DNA from: Mesorhabditis belari
Lineage: Eukaryota > Nematoda > Chromadorea > Rhabditida > Rhabditidae
Assembly: GCA_958450365.1 (NCBI GenBank)
Contig: CAUEEP010000917.1
Location: 706,001 to 770,000, forward strand
Reading direction: 5' to 3'
Length of the DNA: 64,000 nt
A program made the position numbers and the translations under genes. The notes beneath the pieces were generated by a model, which was given only the letters and a program-made list of their open reading frames with translations, was not told the DNA's origin and did not search any database. Of this stretch, positions 10,031 to 19,929 are shown one piece after another; position 1 is the first letter of the stretch, and every line of letters begins with the position of its first letter.

Positions 10031-10417
10031 CAGGGTGTGTCATAATTAATCATAATCACTTGAATGTAGCTCATTCAAAAGGCAAACGATTCCCACGAGA
10101 ATTTTGAGTGGGTCTCCTGTAGCGGTGTCTATTATCTAACCGATAGGAGTTCACAAATAAGTTAAACAAGCTTTCAAAGTTGAGAGTCACATTATGCATT
10201 GTACCGTGAGCTCCAAAACTAGATTGTGTGCCAGGTTGAGCGCGACCGCGACAAAATTTTGCCATTTTAAAAAATGTGAACTCCTATCGATTAGATAATG
10301 GGCACCGCTACAGGAGACCCGCTCCAAATTCAGTCGTCAAATGTTTGTGAAAATCGGTGATCATTTGACTCAGTTAGACCTTACCCGAGTGATTATGAGT
10401 AATTATGAGGCACCCTG
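10031..10417. repeat. Foldback MITE, complete copy
   Basis: A 387-bp element bounded by TA. The ends are CAGGGTGTGTCATAATTA and TAATTATGAGGCACCCTG, inverted repeats of each other. Inner arms also pair: the GGGTCTCCTGTAGCGGTGTC region of the left half against the CACCGCTACAGGAGACCCGC region of the right half, and CCGATAGGAGTTCAC against GTGAACTCCTATCGAT. The arms are about 140 bp each around a loop of roughly 100 bp. TA target sites and CAGGGTG ends suggest a Tc1/mariner-type driver, but no coding partner was found. It lies 60-70 bp upstream of the leader of the 8933-9946 gene. Confidence 0.85.
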
Positions 10418-11049
10418 TAGACAAGATTCTCAACAATCTCTAGATAACGCCGTTTATAAACCATAATCAGAATGAACATGAAAAATTTCAAGACAGTAAA
10501 AGACTATTTTTTAAGCCACGATACGCCGAACACTTCCCTCTACTACACTCTCGACCATATCAGGCCAGACGTCGAATCGCAGAAGTTCGTGAGTTTGTTT
10601 TAGGGTTGTGATCTAAATGCTTTCGCTTTTGTACAGCCTTCTTTTGCTTTGATTTGCCCGCTGTATAGGCAAGTAATACACACAACCGTTTTTTTAACTT
10701 TTAACCAACTTAAAGGAATGTACTTTTTCGGAAAAGCGCGTTAGAATTGAATCTTTGTTTGGTCGAAAATTAGCAAATTTCAAACTGTAGATTTACCCCT
10801 TCGAATGAAAACAAAATCTGCGACACGTTAACTTCATTTTGTTTAGCATCAGGCAGTTTCATTATTCTATCAATTTAGGCCTATCGTCAGTACCGACGGA
10901 TTTGAGGTTCTACACGGTTCCTACACTACACGGCACCGATACACTCGCCTACACAAGCTCAGCACTGTCACTTATATGGGCGAGTTGATCAGGTAAGATC
11001 TAACTAAACTTGACGCCTTTGTTTGCCCGAGATCAAGATAAAGGCCAAA
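10418..11049 (+). repeat. F-box-unit spacer, left arm only
   Basis: Same spacer as 221-1430 but broken at about 11049, where it joins gene X sequence. Only the left arm and loop of the long inverted repeat remain. No gene is seen. Confidence 0.5.
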
Positions 11050-11610
11050 GGTATATGTACTTGAAAGATTTAGTTTCCTTAAAGAATTTTGAACTTTAAA
11101 ATTAGTTCTTAAAAGATTAGTAAGACTAAAAGACTAAGGGCTTAAAAGTTTAGCAAGAAAAGCAGCCTTAGTTTCAGCCGAAGAAGAATAGCTAAAGAAA
11201 CAATCCTTCAGCTATTCTTATTTAGATCTTCTTTAAATCTAGATCTAAAGAGATCTTCTTTAAATCTAGATCTTTTATCAAAAACTCTAGATTCATTCAA
11301 AAGTCTGAAAGCCAAAGCCGGCGAGATTTGATCGATCGAGCGGAGAAGCAAAAAGAAAAGTACAATTTCAATGGAAGATGGGAGCAGACTTTGGTCAGGG
11401 TTCATCTGAATCAAGGGATAAATTAATTAAAAACCTTTAGCAAGAAGGCTCTAGAGACGCTCCGGAAACCCTGGACAGTGTTGTTGAAGTTGAAGGAGTG
11501 AACCGATCGATCATGTCGAATTTACTGAGGTAATTTTTGGCGAAAAAGTCGATTCCTATCATTTTTACTGATAAATTAAATAGGTTATCAAAAGAATTTG
11601 GATAAAAATT
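11050..11610 (+). pseudogene. Gene X copy 2, partial
   Basis: Near-identical to 2460-3025. The exon-like blocks are 11291-11393 (ending NFNGRWEQTL) and 11441-11529, with the same splice signals and the same frame damage as copy 1, so it was duplicated after that copy decayed. It stops at about 11610, where a small inverted spacer fragment follows. Confidence 0.5.
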
Positions 11611-12130
11611 GATAGATTGATCTACCGCGCTTTTCCGAAAAAGTACATTCCTTTAAGTTAAAAATGTGTATATGTGTATAAAAATGTAATTATGACGGCA
11701 AGTAACACATTTTTAGCTTAAAGGCTTAACTCTAGACTCGTAAACATACGAAAATTACAAAAAATTCGCAAAACTTGCAATGGCAATTTGCAAAATGCAA
11801 AACAAAAGGCATTCTGGTCAACTTTCTAAAAGCCGGATCGTAATTTGACTTCTGATTTTGCCGGCTTTACTCTAATCCCAAAATCAGGCATGGATCTTGA
11901 CTGCTAAATCTGTTTTAATAATTTCAGCCTTATCTGGTTTCAAAACCGTGGCCTTATCAGTGACCTGATTGCTTGTTTTTAACAATTTCATCTTTTTCAA
12001 TGTCAACTACAAGATCTAGAAGTGAAATCTCTACCAAAATCGAAACTTCTTCTAAACATCAATTTCCTCAAACGAGTTGATTTTCTCGGGAACAGGAATC
12101 GTTTCTCGAGCCTCTTTCAATTTCAACGCT
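11611..12130 (-). repeat. Inverted scraps of spacer and gene X
   Basis: From 11620 to 11720 is an inverted piece of the F-box-unit spacer (the ACCGCGCTTTTCCGAAAAAG stretch). From about 11740 to 12130 is the reverse complement of gene X 3640-3975, including the IPVPEK-coding end of the Lys/Glu-rich exon. No intact reading frame remains. Confidence 0.45.
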
Positions 12131-12397
12131 GCAACCCCTCCGATGTCCAGTCGATGTGTATCCCATTTCAATTATTTTGGCTAACTTTTTTATTTCACTT
12201 TTTCTCGACTATTTATAAAGCTTCATTTTTTAAACGAAACAAATAATAATCATACATCGAAACAAAGATTCATCCTTGTCAACTTCTGCAATTTCGAATG
12301 GACAGTTTCGAAAATGGATGAATTGGATGAAATCAATGACAATGTGAACATCACACAACAAAAGCACTAAAACTGTATAAAACCCGATAAAAAACTC

Positions 12398-12560
12398 TCA
12401 AAACTCCATGTTTCCCGATTGCGGATGAACGTAGAAAGCCAAAAATTTTGTGATTCGGGATTATATCATCCGTGTCTGTGTATGATTCAAACATGTAGAC
12501 ACAATCCCTCCTCGAGTCAATGTTAAAAATATCTGATTTCTCCGTGAAACAAAAAAAAAG
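12398..12560 (-). pseudogene. F-box-like gene, 3' fragment
   Basis: The C-terminal end of the family is recognisable on the minus strand (FTEKSDIF, NIDSRRDCVYMF), followed by a frame change before the terminal codons. Several small deletions are present. The rest of the gene is absent. Confidence 0.55.
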
Positions 12561-12852
12561 GTAATTCTGATGCTTATACCAGTAGTCTGATCTTGCCTTA
12601 CCTGGCTCACGATCGGACTTCAGCAATCCGACAGGGTTTCGGAAATTGGCTTTCAGATAGCGTTTGAATTACGCGCTTAATAAGTGACCAATCATGGACA
12701 AGTTACTGTAGCTTATTGTGGGATCTACAACATCGTACAAAGTTGGTTTTCAAAGGCTTTCGATAAAAATAGGATATAATTTGGAGAATAAAGAAATCGA
12801 TTAAATCTAGACTTAAGGATAGATAATTTTAGTTGAAAGCCAGAAAAATATA

Positions 12853-12981
12853 TGAACGGTTAGATAATAGACACCGCTACAGGAGACCCACTCAAAATTT
12901 TCCTGTAAAATTTTTGTGGGAATCGTTTACCTTTTGAATGAGCTACATTCAAGTGATTATGATTAATTAGGACACACCCTG
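12853..12981. repeat. Foldback MITE, one arm
   Basis: Only the arm next to the F-box gene remains, ending in GACACACCCTG followed by TA. Its inner part has the CACCGCTACAGGAGACCC motif. The outer arm and loop are missing. Confidence 0.6.
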
Positions 12982-13021
12982 TAAAAGCTTTTAATTCTAA
13001 TTGCCGACTTGGTTTTAGAAA

Positions 13022-13044
13022 TCTAATTGTTTTTTTATTTACAG
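13022..13044 (+). promoter_or_regulatory. Probable spliced-leader acceptor (outron 3' end)
   Basis: A run of T followed by ATTTACAG ends at 13044, 20 bases before the ATG at 13065. The same element precedes every F-box copy (for example AG at 63530-63531 on the plus strand, and at 9967-9968 on the minus strand). No upstream coding exon continues into it, so a trans-splice acceptor is more likely than an ordinary intron end. This is inference from nematode practice. Confidence 0.45.
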
Positions 13045-13361
13045 GTAAACGGACGCCAAGCAAAATGTGGTTTGAAATGCGGAAGTTGACGTCATTCCCC
13101 ATGCAGAAGCTATACTATGACCTAGAGCTGGAAGTTTTGGAGCAAAGGAGGCCGAAAGATACAATGGAATTGGTCAAGGTGAATGTAGGGTTTCGATCGA
13201 TTCTACTGCGGACACCCTGGCTAGTTTTTGGGCGTCACGTGCATCGGATCTCTCTTGAGGAAGGGATTTGGATCGATCATCGTCCCCATGACTCGTCCAC
13301 CCTCACGCTTAACGTCGCTCTCCACTTTCCATTGTTCAAACGAATCCACTCGTGTGACGTA

Positions 13362-14627
13362 TTAGGTTGGCAACTAAATAATGGCCCTCGCCCTTTTTTG
13401 ATAAAATCTTTTAATCTTTGCGTTTAATCTACCCTCGCTTGTTGTTAATTGAATATTACTGAATTTCTGGTGCATTATTATACGTTTTTTACTTCCCTTG
13501 ATTTGATACTTTTCAAATAATTTTGTTTAGAAATGGAAGATCTCAAATATCGAATGCGTGTCTGTCTCTGGTACGACTACAAACAAGACAAAACAGCTGC
13601 CGAATCCCACAGAGATTTATCGCGAGTTTTTGGTGATGAAGCTCTTTCCGAAACACAATGTAAGAGATGGTATCGACGGTTCAAGGAAGGGGATGAAAGT
13701 CTTGAAGATGAGCCTCGCCAAGGACGACCCGAACTTCTGCAGAACGATATTTTGGAAGCAGCTTTAAAGGAGGATCCAAGTCAAACATCACGCGAGCTAG
13801 GGGATCGATTGGGCTTTTCGCATACTGCAATCGAAAAGCGACTTCATGCATTGGGGAAAAGTAACCGCAGTGGAAAGTGGATTCCGCATGAATTGAGCGA
13901 AGAAAATAAGGCTACTCGTGTTATCACAGCTGGAATACTACTAAAACTTGCGAAAAAGGGAAGCTTCTTGGATTCCATTGTCACTTCTGATGAAAAATGG
14001 ATCTTTTATGATAATCGAACGCGAAAACGACAGTGGCTTAGCACAAACGAAGACCCAAAACCAACTCCGAAGCCGGATATTCACTCAAAGAAAACTCTCC
14101 TCTGCGTGTGGTGGAGTTCTCGTGGGTTGGTGCATTTCGAGGTTCTCAAAAGCCGGCAAACGGTTAATTCAGAACTCTATTCGTCTCAACTACATCGTGT
14201 AGATCAAGCAATTCGCTCTCAAGGACTCGAACCCTCTTCAATTCATTTTCTCCATGATAACGCAAAACCACACACTGCAAAACTTACAATGGAGAAAATC
14301 GAGGAGTTGGGCTGGAATGTTCTTCCTCATGCGCCATACAGCCCGGATATGGGGCCTAGTGATTACCATCTTTTTCGATCGATGCAACACTTTCTAGCCG
14401 AGAAAAAGTTCAATGACCTTGACGAAGTCCGAATTTCAGTGCAGAAGTTCTTTGACGATCAACCAGAAGAATTTTTCAAGAGAGGAATCCAGTTGCTCCG
14501 TCAAAAGTGGAAAGAAGTAATAAAGAATGACGGAGAATACCTTTTGGATTGATGTTGATATTTGTTCATCTTGTTAATAAATTTTTTGTTTTTACTGAAA
14601 AGGGCCATTATTTAGTTGCCAACCTGA
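13362..14627 (+). mobile_element. Intact mariner element
   Basis: A 1266-bp element flanked by a TA duplication (13360-13361 and 14628-14629). The terminal inverted repeats are about 27 bp: TTAGGTTGGCAACTAAATAA at the left and the reverse complement of TCAGGTTGGCAACTAAATAA at the right, with one mismatch at the second base and continued pairing through TGGCCCT. It carries one uninterrupted transposase gene. Orientation is the same as the host gene. Near-identical ends, an open gene and a clean duplication indicate a young, possibly active insertion. Confidence 0.95.
13533..14552 (+). CDS. mariner transposase, complete (DD34D)
   Basis: A 339-residue mariner-family transposase, the full normal length with no interruption. 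It binds the element's terminal repeats and catalyses cut-and-paste transposition into TA sites in the nucleus. The N-terminal paired helix-turn-helix region covers about residues 1-110 (CKRWYRRFKEGDESLEDEP at 43-61, linker RQGRPE). The linker motif WIPHEL is at 117-122. The catalytic triad is D153 (TSDEKW), D242 (HDNAKPH) and D277 (PSDYHLF), with exactly 34 residues between the last two. The YSPDMGPSD motif lies at 269-277 (usual YSPDLAPSD). It ends NDGEYLLD. The ATG at 13533 matches the family start MED. It has 171 bp of 5' and 75 bp of 3' non-coding sequence inside the element. Confidence 0.96.
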   Translation: MEDLKYRMRVCLWYDYKQDKTAAESHRDLSRVFGDEALSETQCKRWYRRFKEGDESLEDEPRQGRPELLQNDILEAALKEDPSQTSRELGDRLGFSHTAIEKRLHALGKSNRSGKWIPHELSEENKATRVITAGILLKLAKKGSFLDSIVTSDEKWIFYDNRTRKRQWLSTNEDPKPTPKPDIHSKKTLLCVWWSSRGLVHFEVLKSRQTVNSELYSSQLHRVDQAIRSQGLEPSSIHFLHDNAKPHTAKLTMEKIEELGWNVLPHAPYSPDMGPSDYHLFRSMQHFLAEKKFNDLDEVRISVQKFFDDQPEEFFKRGIQLLRQKWKEVIKNDGEYLLD

Positions 14628-15584
14628 TATTTGATGTAGTGTACCACGAACGATTCTGCGACCAAAGCGCGGCGATTCTGAATCAATTGAAGTCTGTGAA
14701 ACATTTGGACCTCTCTGTGGACACGAACGAGTTGTTGCTGAAATTTCTTGAGAATTTCCGCTCGGTGATTGGAGGACACGTGCGTTTTGGCGTGAAAATT
14801 GATTTTTTGAAAGGAAATCAAATGATCAGCCAATTTTTCGAGAATTTCATTGCAAATCAGATGAATGACTGCGAAAAAGTCTGTTTTCGTTGTACTTCCA
14901 CTGCTGCGTTTCACTTCTACTACGCTGCTTTTGCCAAGACTTCGATAAAATTCTTGGAAATCATTGGAATACGCTTGACCCATGATGGGTTTGAAAAGGT
15001 CTTGCAATCAATCGTTGAAAAGGGGATCCCAAGCAAGAATTTGAAAGCGGCTATTTATGTGAAAGACCGTGGTTCTCAGGAGAGGGATTTCCGGAATCGT
15101 CGATTTTCTTTCTCGATTCCCTGGAATGAAGCGTTTCGACGGGGAAAATCAGCAAAAAGTCATCAAAATCGCGAAAGATATCTGGGATAAGCATTTGATG
15201 AATTACGATTTTGATTTCACAGAGAAATCAGACATTTTTCGACGAAATATTGACTCGAGGAGGGATTGTGTCTACATGTTTGGATCATACACATACAGGA
15301 ATATAGATTTCGGAACCGGAACCGTGACGGAATTTTTCGCTTTCTCCATTCATCCGCAATCGGGAAAGATTGAGTTTTGAGTTTTTTATCGGGTTTGGTT
15401 TTTATCGGGTTTTGATACAGTTTTAGTGCTTTTGTTATGTCGTGGTCACTTTGTCATTGATTTCGTCCAATTCATCCATTTTCGAAATTGCCCTTGCAAC
15501 TGGAGCACAACTTGACAAGGATGAATCTTTGTATCGATCTATGCTTATTATTTGACAAGGTTGTATTATTTGTTTCGTATAAAG

Positions 15585-15590
15585 AATAAA
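15585..15590 (+). promoter_or_regulatory. AATAAA polyadenylation signal
   Basis: AATAAA about 205 bases after the stop of the 13065-15380 gene, inside a conserved 3' flank. The signal is also present at 8760-8765, 21141-21146, 27660-27665 and 53847-53852 on the minus strand for the matching genes. Confidence 0.6.
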
Positions 15591-16898
15591 GCTTTATAAA
15601 TAGCCGAGAAAAAGTGAAATAAAAAAGTTAGCCGGAATAATTGGAATGGAATACACATCGATTGCTGCGTTTTCGTAACACCTTGTCCTCGTAGTTTCCG
15701 GGCACTTGAAACGGATGGTCAGCCTTTGAACGCCCATAACTTCACATAACGAGGTCCGGAAATGTTTTTCTAAAGTTTTTGGAAAATGGTAACAGAGCGA
15801 GATACAAAGGCGAGTTTACGATTACAGTAGCGGGTACGGTAGCGTGAACACAAGAGAAAATCCGATGTTTTTCTTGATTTAGGTTGGAATTTGATCAATT
15901 CCTCAATTATTCTGCCGATCTGGCGCGCACATTACCTGAAAAGCCCAAAAAAATTGTCGCTGGCAAAAACTAATTGCAGGTTCGGAATCAGCGTGACAAA
16001 ACGGCATCAGAGAGGCTATTTCCCGAGTCCAAAAAGCCACGATAGGTTAACAACCTTCCCTAGTTGGAATAATGAAATCATTACAGTATTCATTAAAGTA
16101 ATACGAGAATACTGTTTCCTAGACAATTTTCTGGTTCTCCTTGCTTCATATAGTTTTTCGATTCTCTTTGATCCTCCTTGCTTCCCACACTCTTTGAGCC
16201 CCAAAATTTCAATAAATTTCGGGAACTTCGACGGGAAACTCCACAAGATCAAGCTAAATCAAGCTAAATCAGCTAAAAGCGTGAAATTTTTCTTTTTCTG
16301 TAAATATAATGATTAAAAGCAGCTTTTCGAAAAGCTAAAAGATCAAATTTGCAGAAATTTTGAACAAATTCACAAATTTTGGATTAGTGACTTTTTAGGT
16401 TTACAAGCTTGGGTTTTAGAACCGATGGAGAAAACTAGGCAAAGATGTATCTCAACCTTTCCATGGGCTTTAAAGGATTATTCGAGAATACTGTTTCTCA
16501 GACAATTTTTGGGTTCTCCTTGCTTCACAAAACCCACAAAGGGTTCTCCTTACTTCACAAGGTTTTTAGGCTTACAGGCTTAGGCTTTGGTTTTAGAGTT
16601 GATGGAGAAAACTAGGCGAAAATGTATCTCAACCTTTCCATGGGTTTTAAAGGATTATTCTGAAGCTTGTTCGATAGAATAATAGACATTCCATAGCTGA
16701 TTCAACTGGTTACCGTAAAACTTCGAGGAAAGACGATTCATCCGTCCTTAAGATCACCCTAAATGTACCTGGTTCGACAAAATGTCTCCATTGATCCGCA
16801 ACTGGCTCGATTAAGGCTCTCAAAGGGTAACTGTGGCTTTTTCTTGACTCTCCAGGATTCCCTTTAGAAAGTTACCGTAATCGCGTTTTCGAAAAGAT
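15591..16898 (-). repeat. Block R, inverted, with internal duplication
   Basis: Non-coding. It is the inverted counterpart of 7884-8760 and 45471-46560. A stretch with TGGAGAAAACTAGGC and CTCAACCTTTCCATGGG appears twice, at about 16395-16480 and 16558-16665, an internal tandem duplication not seen in the other copies. The 141-codon ORF at 15891 and its antisense partner are chance frames. Confidence 0.5.
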
Positions 16899-17252
16899 TC
16901 AGGAAAAGCTGGCGTAATCTCGATGTTTTCTAACAAGGGTAATGACCGTCAGTAATGACCGTGACATTTCGGCATCAAAATCAGGGCCAAACACAAGTCG
17001 AATGCGGTGATCACGATGGTGCTTTCGGATTTTGCCAAGAAACCGTAGTTTTCGAGAAAATGTTTGGTTACAAGTTTGGGCATCCAATGAATGTATTCCA
17101 AACTGTATCATTCTGAAGAGTTTATCTATAGTGTTCAGCTGGTCCAGTAGACCAACCTGGTTAGAAAGAGCCCGAACAAAAACAAGAGGACCAAGAAGAA
17201 CTATTGGGTTCTGGTTATATAGAGTTTCTAGCGAAAAGATGATTAGGAGCAT
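16899..17252 (-). CDS. Repeated ORF of unknown nature, longest copy
   Basis: A 117-codon frame on the minus strand. The second half is the recurrent peptide SLDAQTCNQTFSRKLRFLGK. The first half (IVLLGPLVFVRALSNQV, LLDQLNTIDKLF) is hydrophobic and is found in shifted form at 45120-45190. No family was recognised. It is the only copy in which both halves are joined in one frame, so it may be closest to an ancestral coding sequence. Confidence 0.3.
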   Translation of the reverse strand: MLLIIFSLETLYNQNPIVLLGPLVFVRALSNQVGLLDQLNTIDKLFRMIQFGIHSLDAQTCNQTFSRKLRFLGKIRKHHRDHRIRLVFGPDFDAEMSRSLLTVITLVRKHRDYASFS

Positions 17253-18004
17253 AAAGAAACGATGGTATAAGGAAAAACTAGAGATTTAGAGAAAAAATCG
17301 TAAGCTATCTTTTTTGTCTGATCATGGGCCGGTGCCATAGGATAGACAAGAAAAAAATTCTATTGAAATACGTAACATCGGAAACAAGAGCGGAAAAAGA
17401 GGGTAAAAACCCTTTTAGCAAGCCGTTTGCCAATTTGCAGACGGCGTAAAACGTCACACGTAAGACGCAGACGTAAAACCTTTTTGGTACTTGAATCTTT
17501 TTTGCTACTTGAACCTTTTTTGTATTCCAGGCTACCGTAAGACCTGGTTCGTATACGGTAGGCCATAGGGTACTGCAGGTAATCGGAGCCGGATCGGAAC
17601 CGAATAGGAACCGAATATGATCGGAATGAGAACCTATTCCGAGCCGAATCGGAACTGAATCGGAGCCAAATGAGAGCCTAATTGAACCCCAAATGAGAAC
17701 CAAATCGGAACCGAATGAGCACCGGATCGCAACCGAAAGAGAACCTAATCGAAACCTATGCGGAACCGAATGAGAACCTATTCCGAATAGGAACCAAATG
17801 TGAACTTAATCGGAACCTAATCGAAACAAAAAATAGAACACGGACCGGATTTTTTTCTTTTCCTATCTTTCTTTTGCATCAACCTAGTAGTTGGAGTTTC
17901 TTATTTGAGATTGAAGATGAGACTTGGCCGTGCCAACAAAATGACAAAATGCATATTTGTACTCTTGGATATTTACTGTATTTTATTTTTACGCTTTTTC
18001 GAAG
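17253..18004 (-). repeat. Conserved spacer block with 11-bp minisatellite
   Basis: Same block as 4867-5545 but without the mariner inserted there; the empty target reads AAAATGCATATTTG at about 17946. The 11-bp array covers about 17580-17830 and is longer than that at 5180. ORFs across it are repeat artefacts. Confidence 0.6.
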
Positions 18005-18260
18005 TGAAACCTTTCCCGAATCACATCTGTTCCGCTTTTGGAGAATAAGTTATGACTGAAAGATCCTGCCAGCTTTGGTTTGCACGATTCCGAGAAGGTA
18101 TCGAATCTCTGGAAGAGGAACCACATGGGCATCGCTCGGCAGTGATCGATAATAATGAATTGGCGCAACTTGAAGCCGATCCAATGCAAACAGCTTGCCA
18201 AACATCTCTAATGTGATCAATCAAGAATCGTCTGCCATTTGGAAATAATCGTAAAGAACA
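18005..18260 (+). pseudogene. mariner transposase N-terminal relic, second copy
   Basis: Duplicate of 6955-7150 and longer at its 3' end: RSCQLWFARFREGIES, EEPHGHRSAVIDNNEL, ADPMQTACQ, then a stop and SIKNRLPFGNNRKEQL. It keeps about 50 bases that the 7090 copy has lost. No catalytic domain is present. Confidence 0.6.
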
Positions 18261-18409
18261 ATTGTATCTCTTGTTGTCAGCTTCTCTGGCGATATCAATT
18301 TGCTGAAAACATTTTTTTTGGACAAAATTACCACAAATTTGACTGAGAAAAACTTTTCATATAAAAAAGCGGTCAAATGACAGATTCGCCGGAGAGATGT
18401 CGACTAGCG

Positions 18410-18500
18410 CTTACATCTGAGAAAGAGATACATTTAAATGAGAAAGAGATACATTTAAAGATACATTACAATACATTTAAAAATGAGAAAGAGACAACAT
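18410..18500 (+). repeat. Short direct repeats, about 20 bp
   Basis: The sequence AATGAGAAAGAGATACATTT or a close variant is repeated about three times with partial units between. It is not seen elsewhere in the window. Confidence 0.6.
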
Positions 18501-18654
18501 TTGAAGTTTGAATTGAAAAAAAGGTACAATGGTGGGGAAAGAAAAGGTTTTTCTTTTTAAGTGCGTCTAGCACAATCGTTTTACGTTTTTGAAAATGAAA
18601 AAATTTTCAGTTCTAAAATGAACTAAAAAAACGCTATTCAGCAAAAAGCTATCC

Positions 18655-18995
18655 AGGGCCACCACTGTATTAGCTTAATACGTATTCAGCTAATACACTG
18701 TATTAAGAAAATAGCTTAATACACTGTATTAAGAACGTCTTTTAATACAGTGTATTAGCGAAAATCTCTAAAACGCTGTATTAAGCTAATACGGTGTATT
18801 ACTTCCCTAATACTCCCATTCCACCACCACTTAACACAACTGAGCGTGCATACTAATGCACTCGTTACCCCAGTCAATGGCATAACTCCAAAGCTTTCAA
18901 TGAGAGCTCGGTGTATTAGGTGGTGAAATCGTGTATTAGTTTAATACACCTAGTCTAAAGTGTATTAACTGGCGGTGAAACGGTGTATTAGCGAA
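18655..18995. repeat. Palindromic TGTATTA/TAATACA cluster
   Basis: The heptamer TGTATTA or its complement occurs more than ten times in about 340 bp. Many are arranged as back-to-back pairs such as TAATACACTGTATTA and TAATACGGTGTATTA, and GGTGGTGAAA or GGCGGTGAAA precedes two of them. No coding frame is present. The cluster is found only once in the window. It could be a MITE with subterminal repeats, or a multi-site protein-binding region. Confidence 0.65.
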
Positions 18996-19024
18996 CGATT
19001 TTTTGCATCTATCAACATCGTCTC

Positions 19025-19315
19025 GGGAGTTATTCCACGTCGTCTCACCATCTTCAAACATCGACGATTCATCATAGAGTGGACTCCTCCTGAAAATCGG
19101 TGGTATCTCGTTGACAAACTTTAAGATGACTTACACTTGGATAGTTTCGAAATCCAAATGATTCAGCGATCATTTCTAGATATTGCACACACACAAAACA
19201 CAAAATCCATGTGCAAGAGTCAAAGAGCAACGAGATGTCGATCAAAGGACCTCACTGAAATCTGGTTTTCGGTCCTTCTGGCACAAAAATTTCGTCAACC
19301 TTTTTGAGCTGTCAA
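19025..19315 (+). pseudogene. Possible coding relic of unknown type
   Basis: The plus strand reads VIPRRLTIFKHRRFIIEWTP then NRWYLVDKL, one stop, DDLHLDSFEIQMIQRSF and, further on, TEIWFSVLLAQKFRQPF. The composition looks more coding-like than its surroundings and only one stop interrupts about 90 codons. Its middle (TTGACAAACTTTAAGATGAC) is partly shared, inverted, with 7165-7185. It may be a mobile-element fragment. I could not place it. Confidence 0.25.
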
Positions 19316-19929
19316 GATTGTCAAGATCTTGACAGCCTGGGAAACCGGAGATCTTGACTCTCCGAAGCAGATCTGCCTGGGAAACTTCGAATTCGATTCG
19401 AAAAAGCGTAAAAATAAAGTAAATATCCAAGAGCACAAATATACAAAAGAAAATCAAACAAGTTTTCTAGATTAAAAACCATAGAACATTTAGAACAAAA
19501 AATAGAACACCGGCCGGATTTTTTCTTTCCCGATCTTTCTTTTGTATCAACCTAGTAGTTGGAGTTTCTTATTTGAGATTGAAGATGAGAATTGGCAGTC
19601 CCAACAAAATGAATAGCGCCAATCGATTCGCCGATCCCGGGAACCGACAAATTTAAAGCCAAATATCTTTTTTGAGCCATCGACAGAGCAAAAGAAAAAT
19701 CCCCATGAAAAGCGGGAAATCTTTACCTTTTTCGTAGCTTTACTACCGTAACCCATCTGATGATTCTCCCATCCTCCTGTAAGAGCTAAAGCTTCGTTTA
19801 TGGGGAATTTTCAGTTTCCCACCGAAATCCGTGCAACTTATATGTCGACGTTGCTCTTCATCACGACAAGGCTCGTCTCTAGACAGCAAAGTTATGCAAA
19901 GTCGATTATTTTGACTCCTGGATGGACTA
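19316..19929. repeat. Spacer scraps
   Basis: The stretch 19490-19615 repeats 5405-5520 and 17825-17940 (AACACCGGCCGG, ACCTAGTAGTTGGAGTTTC). A CTTGACAGCCTGGGAAACC stretch near 19330 is followed by a related one at 19375. No gene is supported. Confidence 0.4.

Larger units (their letters stand above)
13065..15380 (+). pseudogene. F-box-like gene split by a mariner and a frameshift
   Basis: Same family as 27851-28909, but on the plus strand. The first 99 codons (MWFEMRKLTSFP to IHSCDV) are open up to the TA at 13360-13361. The mariner occupies 13362-14627, and the gene resumes at 14630 in the same frame (FDVVYHERF, as in other copies). A separate one-base insertion near 15091, between SQERD and the IVDFLSRF motif, breaks the C-terminal part; the remaining frame runs to the TGA at 15378-15380 (SGKIEF). 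So even without the mariner the gene would be shifted for its last 90 or so codons. The F-box-like N-terminus is complete. Confidence 0.85.

Noticed and set aside
15891..16316. 141-codon ORF in block R with an antisense partner of 78 codons
   Set aside because: The counterpart at 45800-46310 is not open, and an internal duplication disturbs this region.
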